NCBI GenBank assembly: GCA_944474755.1
Contig: OX104114.1
Span: 45,263,070 to 45,327,069 of the forward strand
Length of the DNA: 64,000 nt
From: Limnoperna fortunei
Lineage: Eukaryota; Mollusca; Bivalvia; Mytilida; Modiolidae
Direction: 5' to 3'
In this document: one piece after another, positions 34,581 through 47,218 of the stretch
How the letters are laid out: each line of letters starts with the position of its first letter
Position numbering within the stretch: the first letter of the stretch is position 1
Notes under the pieces: model-generated
What the model saw: only the letters and a program-made list of their open reading frames with translations
What the model was told of the DNA's origin: nothing
The model's database searches: none
Program-made: the position numbers and the translations under genes

Positions 34581-35997
34581 GCTGGGGTGTTGTCAGTAGA
34601 CCATATGCAGACCATAGTATGCGACGTGATTGAAAAGTGTCCTATTCTCGAACGATAAATACCACCTGCGGTAGATTTCAAACAAGAGTAAACGCATTGT
34701 AGCCTGAATTAAAGATTTAATTATCTATCTTTACATAATTCTTCAAACTTTTCAAGTGAATTTCGAGACGGTTTCTGTCGTTAGTAATTAGTGAACTATG
34801 AAGTTTGTTAAAGTATAGGTGTATATATTGTTTTATAAAATAAAAACTTCTAGATTTTGACTAAGTTTTGACCATTTTATTCAACACATAAACACATATT
34901 TCTTTTAAAATGACATTCTTTGTTATTCATTATGTTACATGTCATTACAGTCAGCACGAAAAACCCAAGAAAATCACATTTATCAATGTCATAATTATTA
35001 TAGTATGCATTACTATTTACAGCCAATATCGTTTAATATTACACGCTGCCGTAATTGAAATAAATGTGCCCAAGGCCGTTGATGTTTAAATAATTTTCCT
35101 ACTAACTAATTGTATCCACAACGAGCTGTACTTTTATCACATTATTTGTGATTTATCTGTTCTCTTGGTTATATTTATTATATGATTTATCCGGGACCGG
35201 TGGTGCTTTATGTTGATTCAATTTATTATAACAAAAGTAAAAATGAAAGCGAAGACAAATTGAATTTTAATTAGTTGTTGTTTGATGACTGTCGCTTCGA
35301 ATAAACTATTAGGTATGATAAACTGGGTCCATGTCATCTTGCCGTGTCTTTATTTTGAAAAGTAGCGTCATTGAAAATAACTAGGCAAAGGTTGTAAGGA
35401 TTCTACGTTAATTTTTTTAAGTTAAGTACAGAATACATAAGAACAACAGCTTGTCGTTACAATTAGTATTGTGTTCTCTTGCTGGGGTGTTGTCAGTAGA
35501 CCATATGCAGACCATAGTATGCGACGTGATTGAAAAGTGTCCTATTCTCGAACGATAAATACCACCTGCGGTAGATTTCAAACAAGAGTAAACGCATTGT
35601 AGCCTGAATTATTAAAGATTTAATTATCTATCTTTACATAATTCTTCAAACTTTTCAAGTGAATTTCGAGACGGTTTCTGTCGTTAGTAATAAGTGAACT
35701 ATGAAGTTTGTTAAAGTATAGGTGTATATATTGTTTTATAAAATAAAAACTTCTAGATTTTGACTAAGTTTTGACCATTTTATTCAACACATAAACACAC
35801 ATTTCTTTTAAAATGACATTCTTTTTTATTCATTATGTTACATGTCATTACAGTCAGCACGAAAAAACCAAGAAAATCACATTTATCAATGTCATAATTA
35901 TTATAGTATGCATTACTATTTACAGCCAATATCGTTTAATATTACACGTTGCCGTAATTGAAATAAATGTGCCCAAGGCCGTTGATGTTTAAATAAT
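34581..35997. repeat. Internal direct repeat pair of about 515 bases (copy 1)
   Basis: 34581-35094 and 35481-35997 match from GCTGGGGTGTTGTCAG to GATGTTTAAATAAT, about 900 bases apart. The 3' part of each (from TATGAAGTTTGTTAAAG onward) is homologous to intron 1 of the EF-hand gene, starting where exon 2 should abut it. Exon 2 itself is replaced by unrelated sequence. The pair recurs at 43,011-43,524 and 43,911-44,427. Confidence 0.7.
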
Positions 35998-36059
35998 GCG
36001 TAAACTAAATATGGTAACAAAATTGTTAAAATTACACAATACTAAAGTTTTCTACCAAC

Positions 36060-36174
36060 CTGGACTGTGTGGGCAATTGCATCCTTCACTGCTTCATTTG
36101 TCAGTTTGGCTGGGCATAAAAATCCAATCGTTACAACAATCACACAAGCAACACTGGCCTGTCGTAATGTCTCG
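36060..36174 (-). pseudogene. Relic signal-peptide exon of the EF-hand gene (paralogue B)
   Basis: Aligns with exon 1 of the intact gene: same donor CAG|GTTGGTAG, same TTTTTATAG acceptor, and readable CVIVVTIGFLCPAKLTNEAV. About 17 bases that carried the start ATG and first codons are deleted. Neither exon 2 nor exon 3 is found at lower coordinates in this unit, so it cannot make the protein. Confidence 0.75.
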
Positions 36175-36232
36175 CTATAAAAATTGACAATGCAATTAGA
36201 TTGGCTTCTTTAACTATGTGCAGTGTAACTTT

Positions 36233-36475
36233 AATCAAACGGTTTGGCAACTACTATTAATTTATTAAGGCTACGGTTTGGCAACTACTATTGCTTTTAT
36301 GAAGACTAAGGTGTGGCAACTACTATTGCCTTCATGAAGGCTAAAGTTTGGCAACTACTATTGATTTTATGAAGGCTAAGGATTGGAAACTAGAACTGCT
36401 TTTATGAAGGCTAAGGTTTGGCAACTACTATTGCGTTTATGATGGCTAAGGTTTGGAAACTAGAACTGCTTTATG
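36233..36475 (-). repeat. Expanded minisatellite, about seven units (paralogue B)
   Basis: Units of 36-40 bases on the theme GGTTTGGCAACTACTATTGC and TTTATGAAGGCTAA. Some units carry the variant GGAAACTAGAACTGC in place of GGCAACTACTATTGC. It lies in the 5' UTR intron position, as in the intact gene. Its duplicate is at 44,663-44,905. Confidence 0.75.
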
Positions 36476-36872
36476 AATTCTATGTTGGTTTCTAACATGT
36501 GCACTTACTAAACTGCTTATTTATAACATTTTAGTTACTACGGACAGCAATTGTTTAGACAACGAATCGTTTGTTTCAGTATTGGTTGGTATAGTGTTGG
36601 TAAATTGTACATTGCTTTGTAAGAAAAAATAATCGGAAATATAGAAGAGTATTTAGGAAACGATATTTCATGGAGGTTAAACAAAAGGACGGTGGCTTTG
36701 TAATTCAGTGCACTCATCATGTATTTCCCTAATGGTTTGACGAAGTGATCCATTCAAAATAAATATCTAAATTTAAGTTATTGATACAATATAGATAAAT
36801 AAAGAACAAAATAATTGAAAACGAATAAAAAAATCGAAGTGGAATTACACTCACTATAACATGTGCACTTAC

Positions 36873-36938
36873 TAAATTAATAAGAAAAGTTTTCTTAATT
36901 GATGTGAGCTAAAACGAATTCTACCCCTTGTTATATGC
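36873..36938 (-). promoter_or_regulatory. Relic TATA promoter and first exon (paralogue B)
   Basis: On the minus strand GCATATAACAAGGGG corresponds to GCTATATAACCAGGG of the intact gene, and TTTA|GTAAGTGC is the donor. It may still drive transcription of a non-coding RNA. The copy in unit 2 is at about 45,288-45,353. Confidence 0.5.
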
Positions 36939-38251
36939 CACGAGGTAAAGATCAAATTAAGTGCAACCGATTACGACTCATTGACAGATCTTAGTTCAAA
37001 GCGATTTAGATACATCGTATAATAATTTATTACATTTTAAATTAAAGGCTAAATAACTCAAAATGACAATAATATTTGGCAAATTACAAATTGTAATTTT
37101 GACATTTTAATAGTAATTTCTTTTAACTACGGTACTTTAAAATGCAGAGTTTACATCCACTTATGTACCGTAAAACAATAATGTCACAAGGGAAAAAATA
37201 CATAATTTAACCATATGTGTTTAACTTCAATTATTTATTGTTTCAAATGTCTATACATTGTTTATTTAAAATACAATATGCATCCTAGTATCATTCATAC
37301 AGCATCTTAAAGTTTTTAGACATTTTCAAAAAATGATGCACTTATAGTAGTAATTGTAAGTCACTTTGATGAATGAAATATTTAAGATCTTTTTTTGTAC
37401 ACTATTTTTCTACATTAACAAACACACGTTGTTTTAACATGTTATTGTACCAAACAGAATAAAGCAACGAAACACGTGGTTACCAAATGTGAAGAACATG
37501 TCTGTTGTAATGACAAATACGGACACTTGGAAATGTCAACGGTTAAGTTTAGTTTAAACTATGTATGAATGTCAGTTGTTTTACTTCGATTTAAGTGGCC
37601 CAATTCATCTGATTGGTCAGTACTACATGAACTTTCATGTCAATGAATGACTACAAAGATGATGGTTTTATATTTTTATATTGAGTTGTCAGTTTAGAAG
37701 TGAAGTTACACATGCTGCCACTGTATTGTAACGCAATGAATATATTACGAGCAAACATTTCTGCCAACAGGGGACTATTCATGTATATTGAAGAACACTG
37801 GTAGTAATGATGTGGTGTTTAACTTCAATTATTTATTGTTTCAAATGTCTATAAATTGTTTATTTAAAATACAATATGCACCCTAGTATCATTCATACAG
37901 CATCTTATAGTTTTTAGACATTTTCAAAAAATGATGCACTTATACTAGTAATTGTAAGTCACTTAGATGAATGAAATATTTAAGATCTTGTTTGTCACAT
38001 TTTTTTATTCATAATGTCTTAATTATTTTACTCATATTGTATTTGTGGCAGTCTAGTGTATAACATCTTAACCAGTGATTGCAAATGTGTTTGTGCTAAT
38101 AAATTTTTTCTGTTGTTTATTGTGTATTATCACAACTTTGTCACAATTAGAGAACAAAAAGGGAAAACATTAAAAAAGGTCTAATGTGTTGACTTCAGCT
38201 GGTATAAACATATAAAACAACATATTAATTTCAGTCTACAAAACATATATT

Positions 38252-38635
38252 CTTCCGTAAATGGCCGATTTCTGGTACAGATGACACAGTACAGATGATC
38301 TCAAGCGCACACATCTGTATTTGCTGCGTTATCCAATCAAAACGCCAGAAACAAGAACATTGATATGGAAGCATAACAAGGTTTTTGTTTGACGTTCTTG
38401 TTTCAGGTGTTCTAATTAGATGTCAGAGACAATGCAGTCTAAAAAAATGTAGAGTCTTAGGATATAGTGATGTGTAGGATGTTGGTTAAGGAAGAAATAG
38501 GTCCTTTCATGTACTTTTGGAAATGCCCGTGTGATCTTTCACTCGCTCCACTTGCGAAAGACGTAAAATTTCTATCACTCGTGAAAGATCAACCGGTCTT
38601 TCCCAAAAACGTATGCAAGAACCTATTATTCTTGT
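38252..38635. mobile_element. Compound hairpin element, duplicate in copy 2
   Basis: Same element as at 29,917, offset by 8,335 bases, with a few substitutions (for example CGAG to CAAG in the CCAGAAAC-AGAAC stem). Confidence 0.6.
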
Positions 38636-41600
38636 TAGAAAAATACATGTACTTATCACTGTAGTGTCTAATAATTGTACAATAAATGCAAACCCTCTGG
38701 TATTAGGTTCATAGAACATTGTAATGTTGCTGCTGTATGTGTTCAATACAATTTATCAAAGTTGGTATGCTACATGTATATCAAGTTTTAGATATATTGA
38801 TTTAATTCACAGAACATCTTGCTGGATTGGAATTTATTAAACTAATCACTTTTTTACTGAAGAGCTATGTCTAATACTAATTAGTCATGCATGGCATTTT
38901 AGTAATTTGAAAACATTGTTAGGAATGTAAAACGCATGAATTTCTTAACGCATGGGTGAAAAACAGACGTTACACATATGTTTAAACACGTGGTAAACGT
39001 ATAATTTTTTTTCCGTACGTGTAACATACGTTGCAATTTTTCCTGTGTAGTATTTTAAGAACTGAAATAACTGTGCAAATGATAGATTCATCAAGGTAAG
39101 AAGAAGACAATTTTGAACAATTTTATCCTACATTGTATCTTATTGATTAATTATCCATACATGTTATGTTGTTTGTGTGCGTTGTCCGGATTGTGACTAT
39201 TAAAATTTCTAAATTGCAACCTTCACTCCAAAAACATTAAATCTTTAACTTGCTGCCCCCTTTTCCTGTTGTCGCTGCATGAAGATCTTATGTAACCCCG
39301 TTCAGATCACATTCTGGTAAACTTTGATCATGTGACTTTAAGGACCAAGCATAATGTGACATCCAGGATCTTTGCCAGTCGTTTATATAATTAGTTATTC
39401 AAAATTTATACGCTCATCGCAAGGTATAACTGTACTGAAGTAAATTTCACAGGTGACCAGATGTTTACCCTATATCAGTACAACTGGTCACGCATATCTA
39501 TTTTTATAATAGTGAGTGAAAGTTTATTAATTTTTTAGCCCTTGTAAATGCTGATCATTGTTAGAAAGTTATACAAATTCCAGAAATGTTAGTAGTTTCG
39601 ACTATGGCCAAAGCATTTACTACTGTTTTAACCTATAGCTGAGATGATTTTTGTGGATTTTTTCTGAAAGTATATCAAAGGTTTTTTTTACATAGGTTGT
39701 TGTATCTCTCATTGAAACTAAATGAGAGAGGCACTAAAAAAGTCAACATTGTCTGATGCACAGTATAGAAATTGCTTAGCACTCTTTCCATCTTTTCTAA
39801 ATACACATATAATAAACAACACGAAATGACAGAAATGTGTTTTTCTGTTTCTATTCCATTTGATCTTTGTTAGGAATATTAAAATAAAATCTAAAACGAT
39901 AAAACATATTATGTAAAAAATTAATCAAAATTAAAACTGCAATGCTCAGTTTGAATTTAGGAAAATTTCTCCAAACTGAAAACATTTTGTCACAAAAATT
40001 TGCCATAAATGTTAAATGTATTGTCTATAGAAGTTTTTATTATGAACATTATTCATTATTTTACCAAACAATGCTCAACTGAAGGTATGTTAATGCAGCA
40101 TTAGGGTCAAAATATCCAAATTAACCAAAACCCAACCTATTTTACATTTAAAATAATTTTTGGTTGAATTTCACTAAAATTGAAGGTATAAAACAGATTA
40201 AATTGAAAATTGTTAATGTATTTGTACTTGTATAATAAGTTTCTTGCCTAAAACCACCATCTGGTTATTTTGATGCCACATTTAAACAATTTAGTGCAAT
40301 ACATTACATAGTTTTAAAGACGAAGTTGCCAGCTAGTGTACAAGCATAGATTAGGCTGGTCACTAGTATAATGCAAGGCAAAATCGGAGTTAACGCTCAA
40401 TGCAACTTGAAAGAATTAACGGATTGATTAATGGTGTTTAACGCCCGAGCAGCAATATTTCAGCTATATTCAGGCGAGAAAGCATTAACGGAAGGGAAAC
40501 TATGTTTTCCTGTAACTTGTTTTGAATTTTAAAAGGCAAAAATACACGCTTGTGTTGATTGTGTTAAAATAGTTGCAATAATTATATCGACACGATTTGA
40601 AATGGTATTTTCTTATAAATTAGTCATTTTGGAATCGACATTAGTACGCTTCGTACGTAAATTTTGATTGTGAAACGTTTATGGCAAAATTGCTATCGTC
40701 TAGTCTACATGACCATGTTTATATATGAATAATACATGTAATAGAGCTATAATTTGATTGATTTAAATGTCCTAACATTCATTTTTTTTAATTTAATTTT
40801 AATTAGAAAAATAGCAACGGAAACTGACCGAACAACAAGAGCAAGGGACAATTACAAATCCAGATCCTTGATCTGACTTGCATATGTAGTCTTGCAGTTG
40901 GAGGTGATATTGTCGACAAACTACACATTTCAAACTGGTACTTGCCAGCCTTAGATAAGTTGCGTTAGTAGCTAAAGTACATACTGCAGAGACGGACGGT
41001 CAAAATTACCTTGGCACTGTACATATTCAGTCCACCGTATCCGTTTCACACAATGCAGTAATTGGAACAGTAGACATTGTTGTAACCATTAGTGCTAAAT
41101 TGATCTTCTGACAAAAAGAGAATTTAACTTTCAAAATGATGTGCCTTTATTGTTTAAAAATGTGTTTTCCTTTATTTTTTGGGGGGAATGGTATTTTACC
41201 GGTTATTCCGCCTTCCTACAACAAATAAGTGTACACCATAATGTAGCTGATAAATTGCTAATACCGTTTCAAACATCATTTGTCAAGTGCCTTTCATTGA
41301 ATAGGGTACCCGAATATATTGTACCTTTTGTACTTTTTACCGGTACAGCTACCGATTTTTTGTTGTTGATAGGAGTATAATAAAAACATTTATATAACAA
41401 TTATAGATACAAGGTTGCTTTTATTTAATGTTAATGATTTATATACAGATTAGTTATTCATATATTCATATGTTTCAATTATTAGCATGTTATATGTTTC
41501 AGGTTTTAAACTTGTAGATAAAAGCAGACAGTAGCGTTATGTTTTGCTTACATGAACTTAACGCCACAAGATAAAATGTTAAAAAAAACCAATGGGCTTC

Positions 41601-41751
41601 AATGTTCCAGATAATAAGATCAGATAACAATTCACATTTTCAGTTTTCGTTATTGAAAAGAATTCGAACAAATTACGTTTAAATTATGTTTAACAGCATC
41701 TTTGCACTGTAAAATGAACATTGTATCAACCTTATACTTGTAGCGCGGTTT

Positions 41752-41945
41752 TTTTGGCGCCAAAATTCAGATTATATTATAATTACTAAATTCAATTAAA
41801 CGATTGATCTCTATCACACTCATTTAGCTCTCCACACTCTATGTTTTTTTTTGGCGCCAAAATTCAGATTATATTATAATTACTAAATTCAATTAAACGA
41901 TTGATCTCTATCACACTCATTTAGCTCTCCACACTCTATGTTTTA
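41752..41945 (+). repeat. Private 97-base tandem duplication in copy 2
   Basis: The segment from TTTTTGGCGCCAAAATTCAG to CACACTCTATG occurs twice in a row here but once in copy 1 (about 33,418-33,512). It arose after the 8.3-kb duplication. Confidence 0.85.
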
Positions 41946-42309
41946 GAAAAAATTTGTATGACATTATTTTCTCCTTTTATTCTATATTTTATCTGTTTGC
42001 ATTACTGTCAGTTTCTACATTTTGTGTTCAAATAACTGATAAAAAGAATATTGTATGATATTTCAAGATCGATGTTGATCTGCATATTTTTAGTCGAGCT
42101 TGAACTTTTGAAAGCCGAGATCGACCTGTCGATTACTCATTTACTGTGACTATACTGAGATGGTTCCCATTGCTCGATCTTGTATGTCCATAGGACCAAT
42201 TATTTTTCATTTTGTGGTTAACTTATGGTTATAATTAAGGTGACAAAAAAGCTAAGCTTAATAATACAATGTAACTTTGTGATTACCAAACAGGCAAAGG
42301 TACGATTAT

Positions 42310-42540
42310 TCGTACAGGAGACCCTCTCGTTGTTGGGTTGTTATAATACGAAAAGCATGACCGCGAACCATAGAGGGTGACGTTGTTTGAGAGTGCCACG
42401 CTCATTCCGCGATAAAGACCCCTTTAATAGCTGTCAAAAAGTAGGCTCATTGTAGCAGCTACAAAAGACTAAATTTTCCGCCTCTACCCAATGCTCTATA
42501 CGTTTCCAGTGGCAGTCAAATTTGGGTTCGCTTTTTTCGC
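42310..42540 (+). mobile_element. SINE fragment, duplicate in copy 2
   Basis: Same fragment as at 33,880, offset by 8,430 bases, with CTCATTG changed to CTCGTTG. Confidence 0.55.
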
Positions 42541-44489
42541 TCAATCTCTTTTTTTTCACGTTGGAAATAACCAGGTCGAGTTAAACTTTCCTGTTACTAC
42601 AAAGCAAAATGTGACCAAAAAGTGGACTTCTTTGCGCCTGTTGCCTCCAGCATCAAGGCCCGATTGGAAATCGAAGTTGCATATTTTACTTTTGTAAGTA
42701 CAAGGGTGTTTATATATTTCTGTGTTCGAACGATGCATAATGTTGTATCATTTAAGACTGACTTTGATTACTAGGAAATTTTCATATATTTCAATATTGC
42801 AATACAGGTATGTATATTATTTGTATTTTATGAATTTGTGATAAATTATTATACCGTGATAAAATGTTTGAGTTAATAGAGGCTGTTGAAAATTCAATTC
42901 GCCTTCTATTACTATTATTCTATATGAGTATTGGGAAGAGTTGTCAATAGCTAAACCCAAAGAGCTGTTTCACGTTTCACCACCAAATGTCAAAGAGTGC
43001 TGTCACACCTGCTGGGGTGTTGTCAGTAGACCATATGCAGACCATAGTATGCGACGTGATTGAAAAGTGTCCTATTCTCGAACGATAAATACCACCTGCG
43101 GTAGATTTCAAACAAGAGTAAACGCATTGTAGCCTGAATTAAAGATTTAATTATCTATCTTTACATAATTCTTCAAACTTTTCAAGTGAATTTCGAGACG
43201 GTTTCTGTCGTTAGTAATTAGTGAACTATGAAGTTTGTTAAAGTATAGGTGTATATATTGTTTTATAAAATAAAAACTTCTAGATTTTGACTAAGTTTTG
43301 ACCATTTTATTCAACACATAAACACATATTTCTTTTAAAATGACATTCTTTGTTATTCATTATGTTACATGTCATTACAGTCAGCACGAAAAACCCAAGA
43401 AAATCACATTTATCAATGTCATAATTATTATAGTATGCATTACTATTTACAGCCAATATCGTTTAATATTACACGCTGCCGTAATTGAAATAAATGTGCC
43501 CAAGGCCGTTGATGTTTAAATAATTTTCCTACTAACTAATTGTATCCACAACGAGCTGTACTTTTATCACATTATTTGTGATTTATCTGTTCTCTTGGTT
43601 ATATTTATTATATGATTTATCCGGGACCGGTGGTGCTTTATGTTGATTCAATTTATTATAACAAAAGTAAAAATGAAAGCGAAGACAAATTGAATTTTAA
43701 TTAGTTGTTGTTTGATGACTGTCGCTTCGAATAAACTATTAGGTATGATAAACTGGGTCCATGTCATCTTGCCGTGTCTTTATTTTGAAAAGTAGCGTCA
43801 TTGAAAATAACTAGGCAAAGGTTGTAAGGATTCTACGTTAATTTTTTAAAGTTAAGTACAGAATACATAAGAACAACAGCTTGTCGTTACAATTAGTATT
43901 GTGTTCTCTTGCTGGGGTGTTGTCAGTAGACCATATGCAGACCATAGTATGCGACGTGATTGAAAAGTGTCCTATTCTCGAACGATAAATACCACCTGCG
44001 GTAGATTTCAAACAAGAGTAAACGCATTGTAGCCTGAATTATTAAAGATTTAATTATCTATCTTTACATAATTCTTCAAACTTTTCAAGTGAATTTCGAG
44101 ACGGTTTCTGTCGTTAGTAATAAGTGAACTATGAAGTTTGTTAAAGTATAGGTGTATATATTGTTTTATAAAATAAAAACTTCTAGATTTTGACTAAGTT
44201 TTGACCATTTTATTCAACACATAAACACACATTTCTTTTAAAATGACATTCTTTTTTATTCATTATGTTACATGTCATTACAGTCAGCACGAAAAAACCA
44301 AGAAAATCACATTTATCAATGTCATAATTATTATAGTATGCATTACTATTTACAGCCAATATCGTTTAATATTACACGTTGCCGTAATTGAAATAAATGT
44401 GCCCAAGGCCGTTGATGTTTAAATAATGCGTAAACTAAATATGGTAACAAAATTGTTAAAATTACACAATACTAAAGTTTTCTACCAAC

Positions 44490-44604
44490 CTGGACTGTGT
44501 GGGCAATTGCATCCTTCACTGCTTCATTTGTCAGTATGGCTGGGCATAAAAATCCAATCGTTACAACAATCACACAAGCAACACTGGCCTGTCGTAATGT
44601 CTCG
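44490..44604 (-). pseudogene. Relic signal-peptide exon of the EF-hand gene (paralogue C)
   Basis: Duplicate of paralogue B in the second tandem copy, offset by 8,430 bases, with one substitution seen (TTTGGC to TATGGC at about 44,536). The start codon is missing in the same way, so the loss came before the tandem duplication. Confidence 0.75.
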
Positions 44605-44662
44605 CTATAAAAATTGACAATGCAATTAGATTGGCTTCTTTAACTATGTGCAGTGTAACTTT

Positions 44663-44905
44663 AATCAAACGGTTTGGCAACTACTATTAATTTATTAAGG
44701 CTACGGTTTGGCAACTACTATTGCTTTTATGAAGACTAAGGTGTGGCAACTACTATTGCCTTCATGAAGGCTAAAGTTTGGCAACTACTATTGATTTTAT
44801 GAAGGCTAAGGATTGGAAACTAGAACTGCTTTTATGAAGGCTAAGGTTTGGCAACTACTATTGCGTTTATGATGGCTAAGGTTTGGAAACTAGAACTGCT
44901 TTATG
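44663..44905 (-). repeat. Expanded minisatellite (paralogue C)
   Basis: Same array and unit order as at 36,233, offset by 8,430 bases. The copy number has not changed since the tandem duplication. Confidence 0.75.
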
Positions 44906-45287
44906 AATTCTATGTTGGTTTCTAACATGTGCACTTACTAAACTGCTTATTTATAACATTTTAGTTACTACGGACAGCAATTGTTTAGACAACGAATCGT
45001 TTGTTTCAGTATTGGTTGGTATAGTGTTGGTAAATTGTACATTGCTTTGTAAGAAAAAATAATCGGAAATATAGAAGAGTATTTAGGAAACGATATTTCA
45101 TGGAGGTTAAACAAAAGGACGGTGGCTTTGTAATTCAGTGCACTCATCATGTATTTCCCTAATGGTTTGACGAAGTGATCCATTCAAAATAAATATCTAA
45201 ATTTAAGTTATTGATACAATATAGATAAATAAAGAACAAAATAATTGAAAACGAATAAAAAAATCGAAGTGTAACATGTGCACTTAC

Positions 45288-45353
45288 TAAATTAATAAGA
45301 AAAGTTTTCTTAATTGATGTGAGCTAAAACGAATTCTACCCCTTGTTATATGC
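45288..45353 (-). promoter_or_regulatory. Relic TATA promoter and first exon (paralogue C)
   Basis: Duplicate of the paralogue B promoter, with the TATA box near 45,346-45,352. The 15 bases missing from copy 2 lie just past the donor, inside the intron. Confidence 0.5.
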
Positions 45354-45630
45354 CACGAGGTAAAGATCAAATTAAGTGCAACCGATTACGACTCATTGAC
45401 AGATCTTAGTTCAAAGCGATTTAGATACATCGTATAATAATTTATTACATTTTAAATTAAAGGCTAAATAACTCAAAATGACAATAATATTTGGCAAATT
45501 ACAAATTGTAATTTTGACATTTTAATAGTAATTTCTTTTAACTACGGTACTTTAAAATGCAGAGTTTACATCCACTTATGTACCGTAAAACAATAATGTC
45601 ACAAGGAAAAAAATACATAATTTAACCATA

Positions 45631-45747
45631 TTACAAAATCGCATAAATAACTTCAGTGCAGTGGAGACATTATAGGGTTAATTTGTGACTATTTGATTTT
45701 TAATTTTTCAAAAAATACAGTGCTGTGATTTGTTGTCTGATTATTTC

Positions 45748-45778
<31 letters not shown>

Positions 45779-45860
45779 TTGGAAATAAAGTAAACTGTGT
45801 TTTGCTTTCTTGTTACAGTGAAATTAATAGATAGTTGCTTCGTGTCAAGTGGGCAATATT
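45631..45860. repeat. Upstream flank of the EF-hand gene unit
   Basis: Homologous to 21,400-21,600 beside the intact gene: ACAGTGCTGTGA, then (ATTT)n, then GTGAAATTAAT-GATAGTTGCTTC--GTCAAGTGGG. It includes an ATTT microsatellite at about 45,750-45,779. Confidence 0.6.
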
Positions 45861-47200
45861 TTGAGAACTGAAACAACTGTGCAAACGATAGATTCATTAA
45901 GGAAAGTAGAAGGCAATTTGTAAAATTGTATCCTACACTTATCTTTGCATTACATTGTCTCTAAACTTGGTTTTCGTATCTTATTAATGAGTTTTCCATT
46001 CATGTTATGTTGTGTGCGTGGGTTATCGGGATTTAAAGTTTATAAAGTACAACCTTTAATCCAATTAAAATGGGTGAAGATCTTAAGTAGCATCGTTCTA
46101 ATCATATTGTTGTAAACTTTGATCATGTGACTTTAAGGACCAACTATATATTGACTTCCAGGATCTTCGCCGGTCGTTTACATAGTTAGTTATTCAAAAT
46201 TTATAATCGCACCTCAAGTTATAAACTGTACAGTTGTAAATGTCACAGGTTACCTGTGTACCCTACATGAGTACAACTGTAACCGTTGTAATTTATAAAT
46301 TTTTATAAAGACATAATCCCGATAACGCACGCACACAACACATGAATGGAAAATTAATCAGTGAGTAACGAAAACCAAGTTTAGAGACAATATAATGCAC
46401 AGGTCTGTGTAAGATACAGTTATTACATATGTTGTGTTCTGATTGGATCGGTAGTGGTTACGTGTGTAAAATGTTTTGTTTGTAAGCTCTTGCATTATTA
46501 AGGTTTAAAAAGTGTTTAAATTTTTCTCAGATCCTGCAATGAAATTTTGGCAATTTTTTTAGAAACAATTAACTATACATGTAATTACATTCACTGCATT
46601 AGAAATTGCATGTAAAATTGGGATCGCCTAAAAATGTTCACAATTGTGAAAAAAGGAATTGGTCATATATATTTTATAATAGTGAATGAAAGTTTGTAAA
46701 TTTCCTAGCCTAAGTAAATGCTGATCAATTTTAGAAAGGTATGCAAACCACAGAAATGTTAGTTTTTCGACTATGGCCAAAACATTTGCTACTGTTTTAA
46801 CCTGTAGCTGAGATGATGTTTTTGGATTGTTTTCAATTATATCAAGATTATTTTTACATAGATTGTTGTATTTCTTAATGAAACTAACTGAAACATATAC
46901 TCAAAAAGACAGCATTGTCTAATTCATTGAACACTATAAAAATTGCTTAGTCAGCAATGTTTGCATCTTTTCTATATACACATATAAAGAGCCACACGAA
47001 ATCACACAAATGTGTTCTTCTGTTCTTATTTTATTTTAGCTTTGTTCCTGTATGGTCATATCAACATATTCGCAATGAGTTAGGCATATTCATGCGCACA
47101 AAATCAAATTGCGATAAAATATTGAGTTAAAAATAAACCAAATTTAAACTGTAATGTTCAAGTTGAACATCTCAATGAAAAACATTTGGCTGAAATTACA
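45861..47200. repeat. Older, diverged copy of the 30.7-31.6 kb block
   Basis: Aligns with 30,713-31,650 through words such as GAACTGAAACAACTGTGCAAACGATAGATTCAT, CCATTCATGTTATGTTGTGTGCG, AACTTTGATCATGTGACTTTAAGGACCAA and TTCGACTATGGCCAAAACATTTGCTACTGTTTTAACC. Insertions interrupt it near 46,300-46,660. It is far more diverged than the tandem copies, so it marks an earlier duplication. Confidence 0.6.
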
Positions 47201-47218
47201 TTTTGTCAAAAAGACTCT

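Larger units (their letters stand above)
28881..37215 (+). repeat. Large tandem duplication, copy 1 (8,335 bases)
   Basis: Aligns throughout with 37,216-45,630 with only scattered substitutions, such as 30,331 A to G in the second copy and 32,997-33,010 CCTGTAC to CCGGTAC, and two larger differences. It contains a MITE, the CATACG cluster, a SINE fragment, an internal 515-base repeat pair and a relic EF-hand exon 1 with its promoter. The many short frames in it are not gene-like. Confidence 0.9.
37216..45630 (+). repeat. Large tandem duplication, copy 2 (8,415 bases)
   Basis: Starts at TGTGTTTAACTTCAATT directly after ...TTTAACCATA of copy 1 and ends at the same TTTAACCATA (45,630). After that the unduplicated flank continues TTACAAAATCGC. 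Relative to copy 1 it has an extra 96-97 base tandem repeat at 41,752-41,945 and lacks 15 bases near 45,268. Confidence 0.9.

Noticed and set aside
36233..36475. CRISPR-like array
   Set aside because: Units are contiguous and degenerate, with no unique spacers, in a eukaryotic intron; it is a minisatellite.
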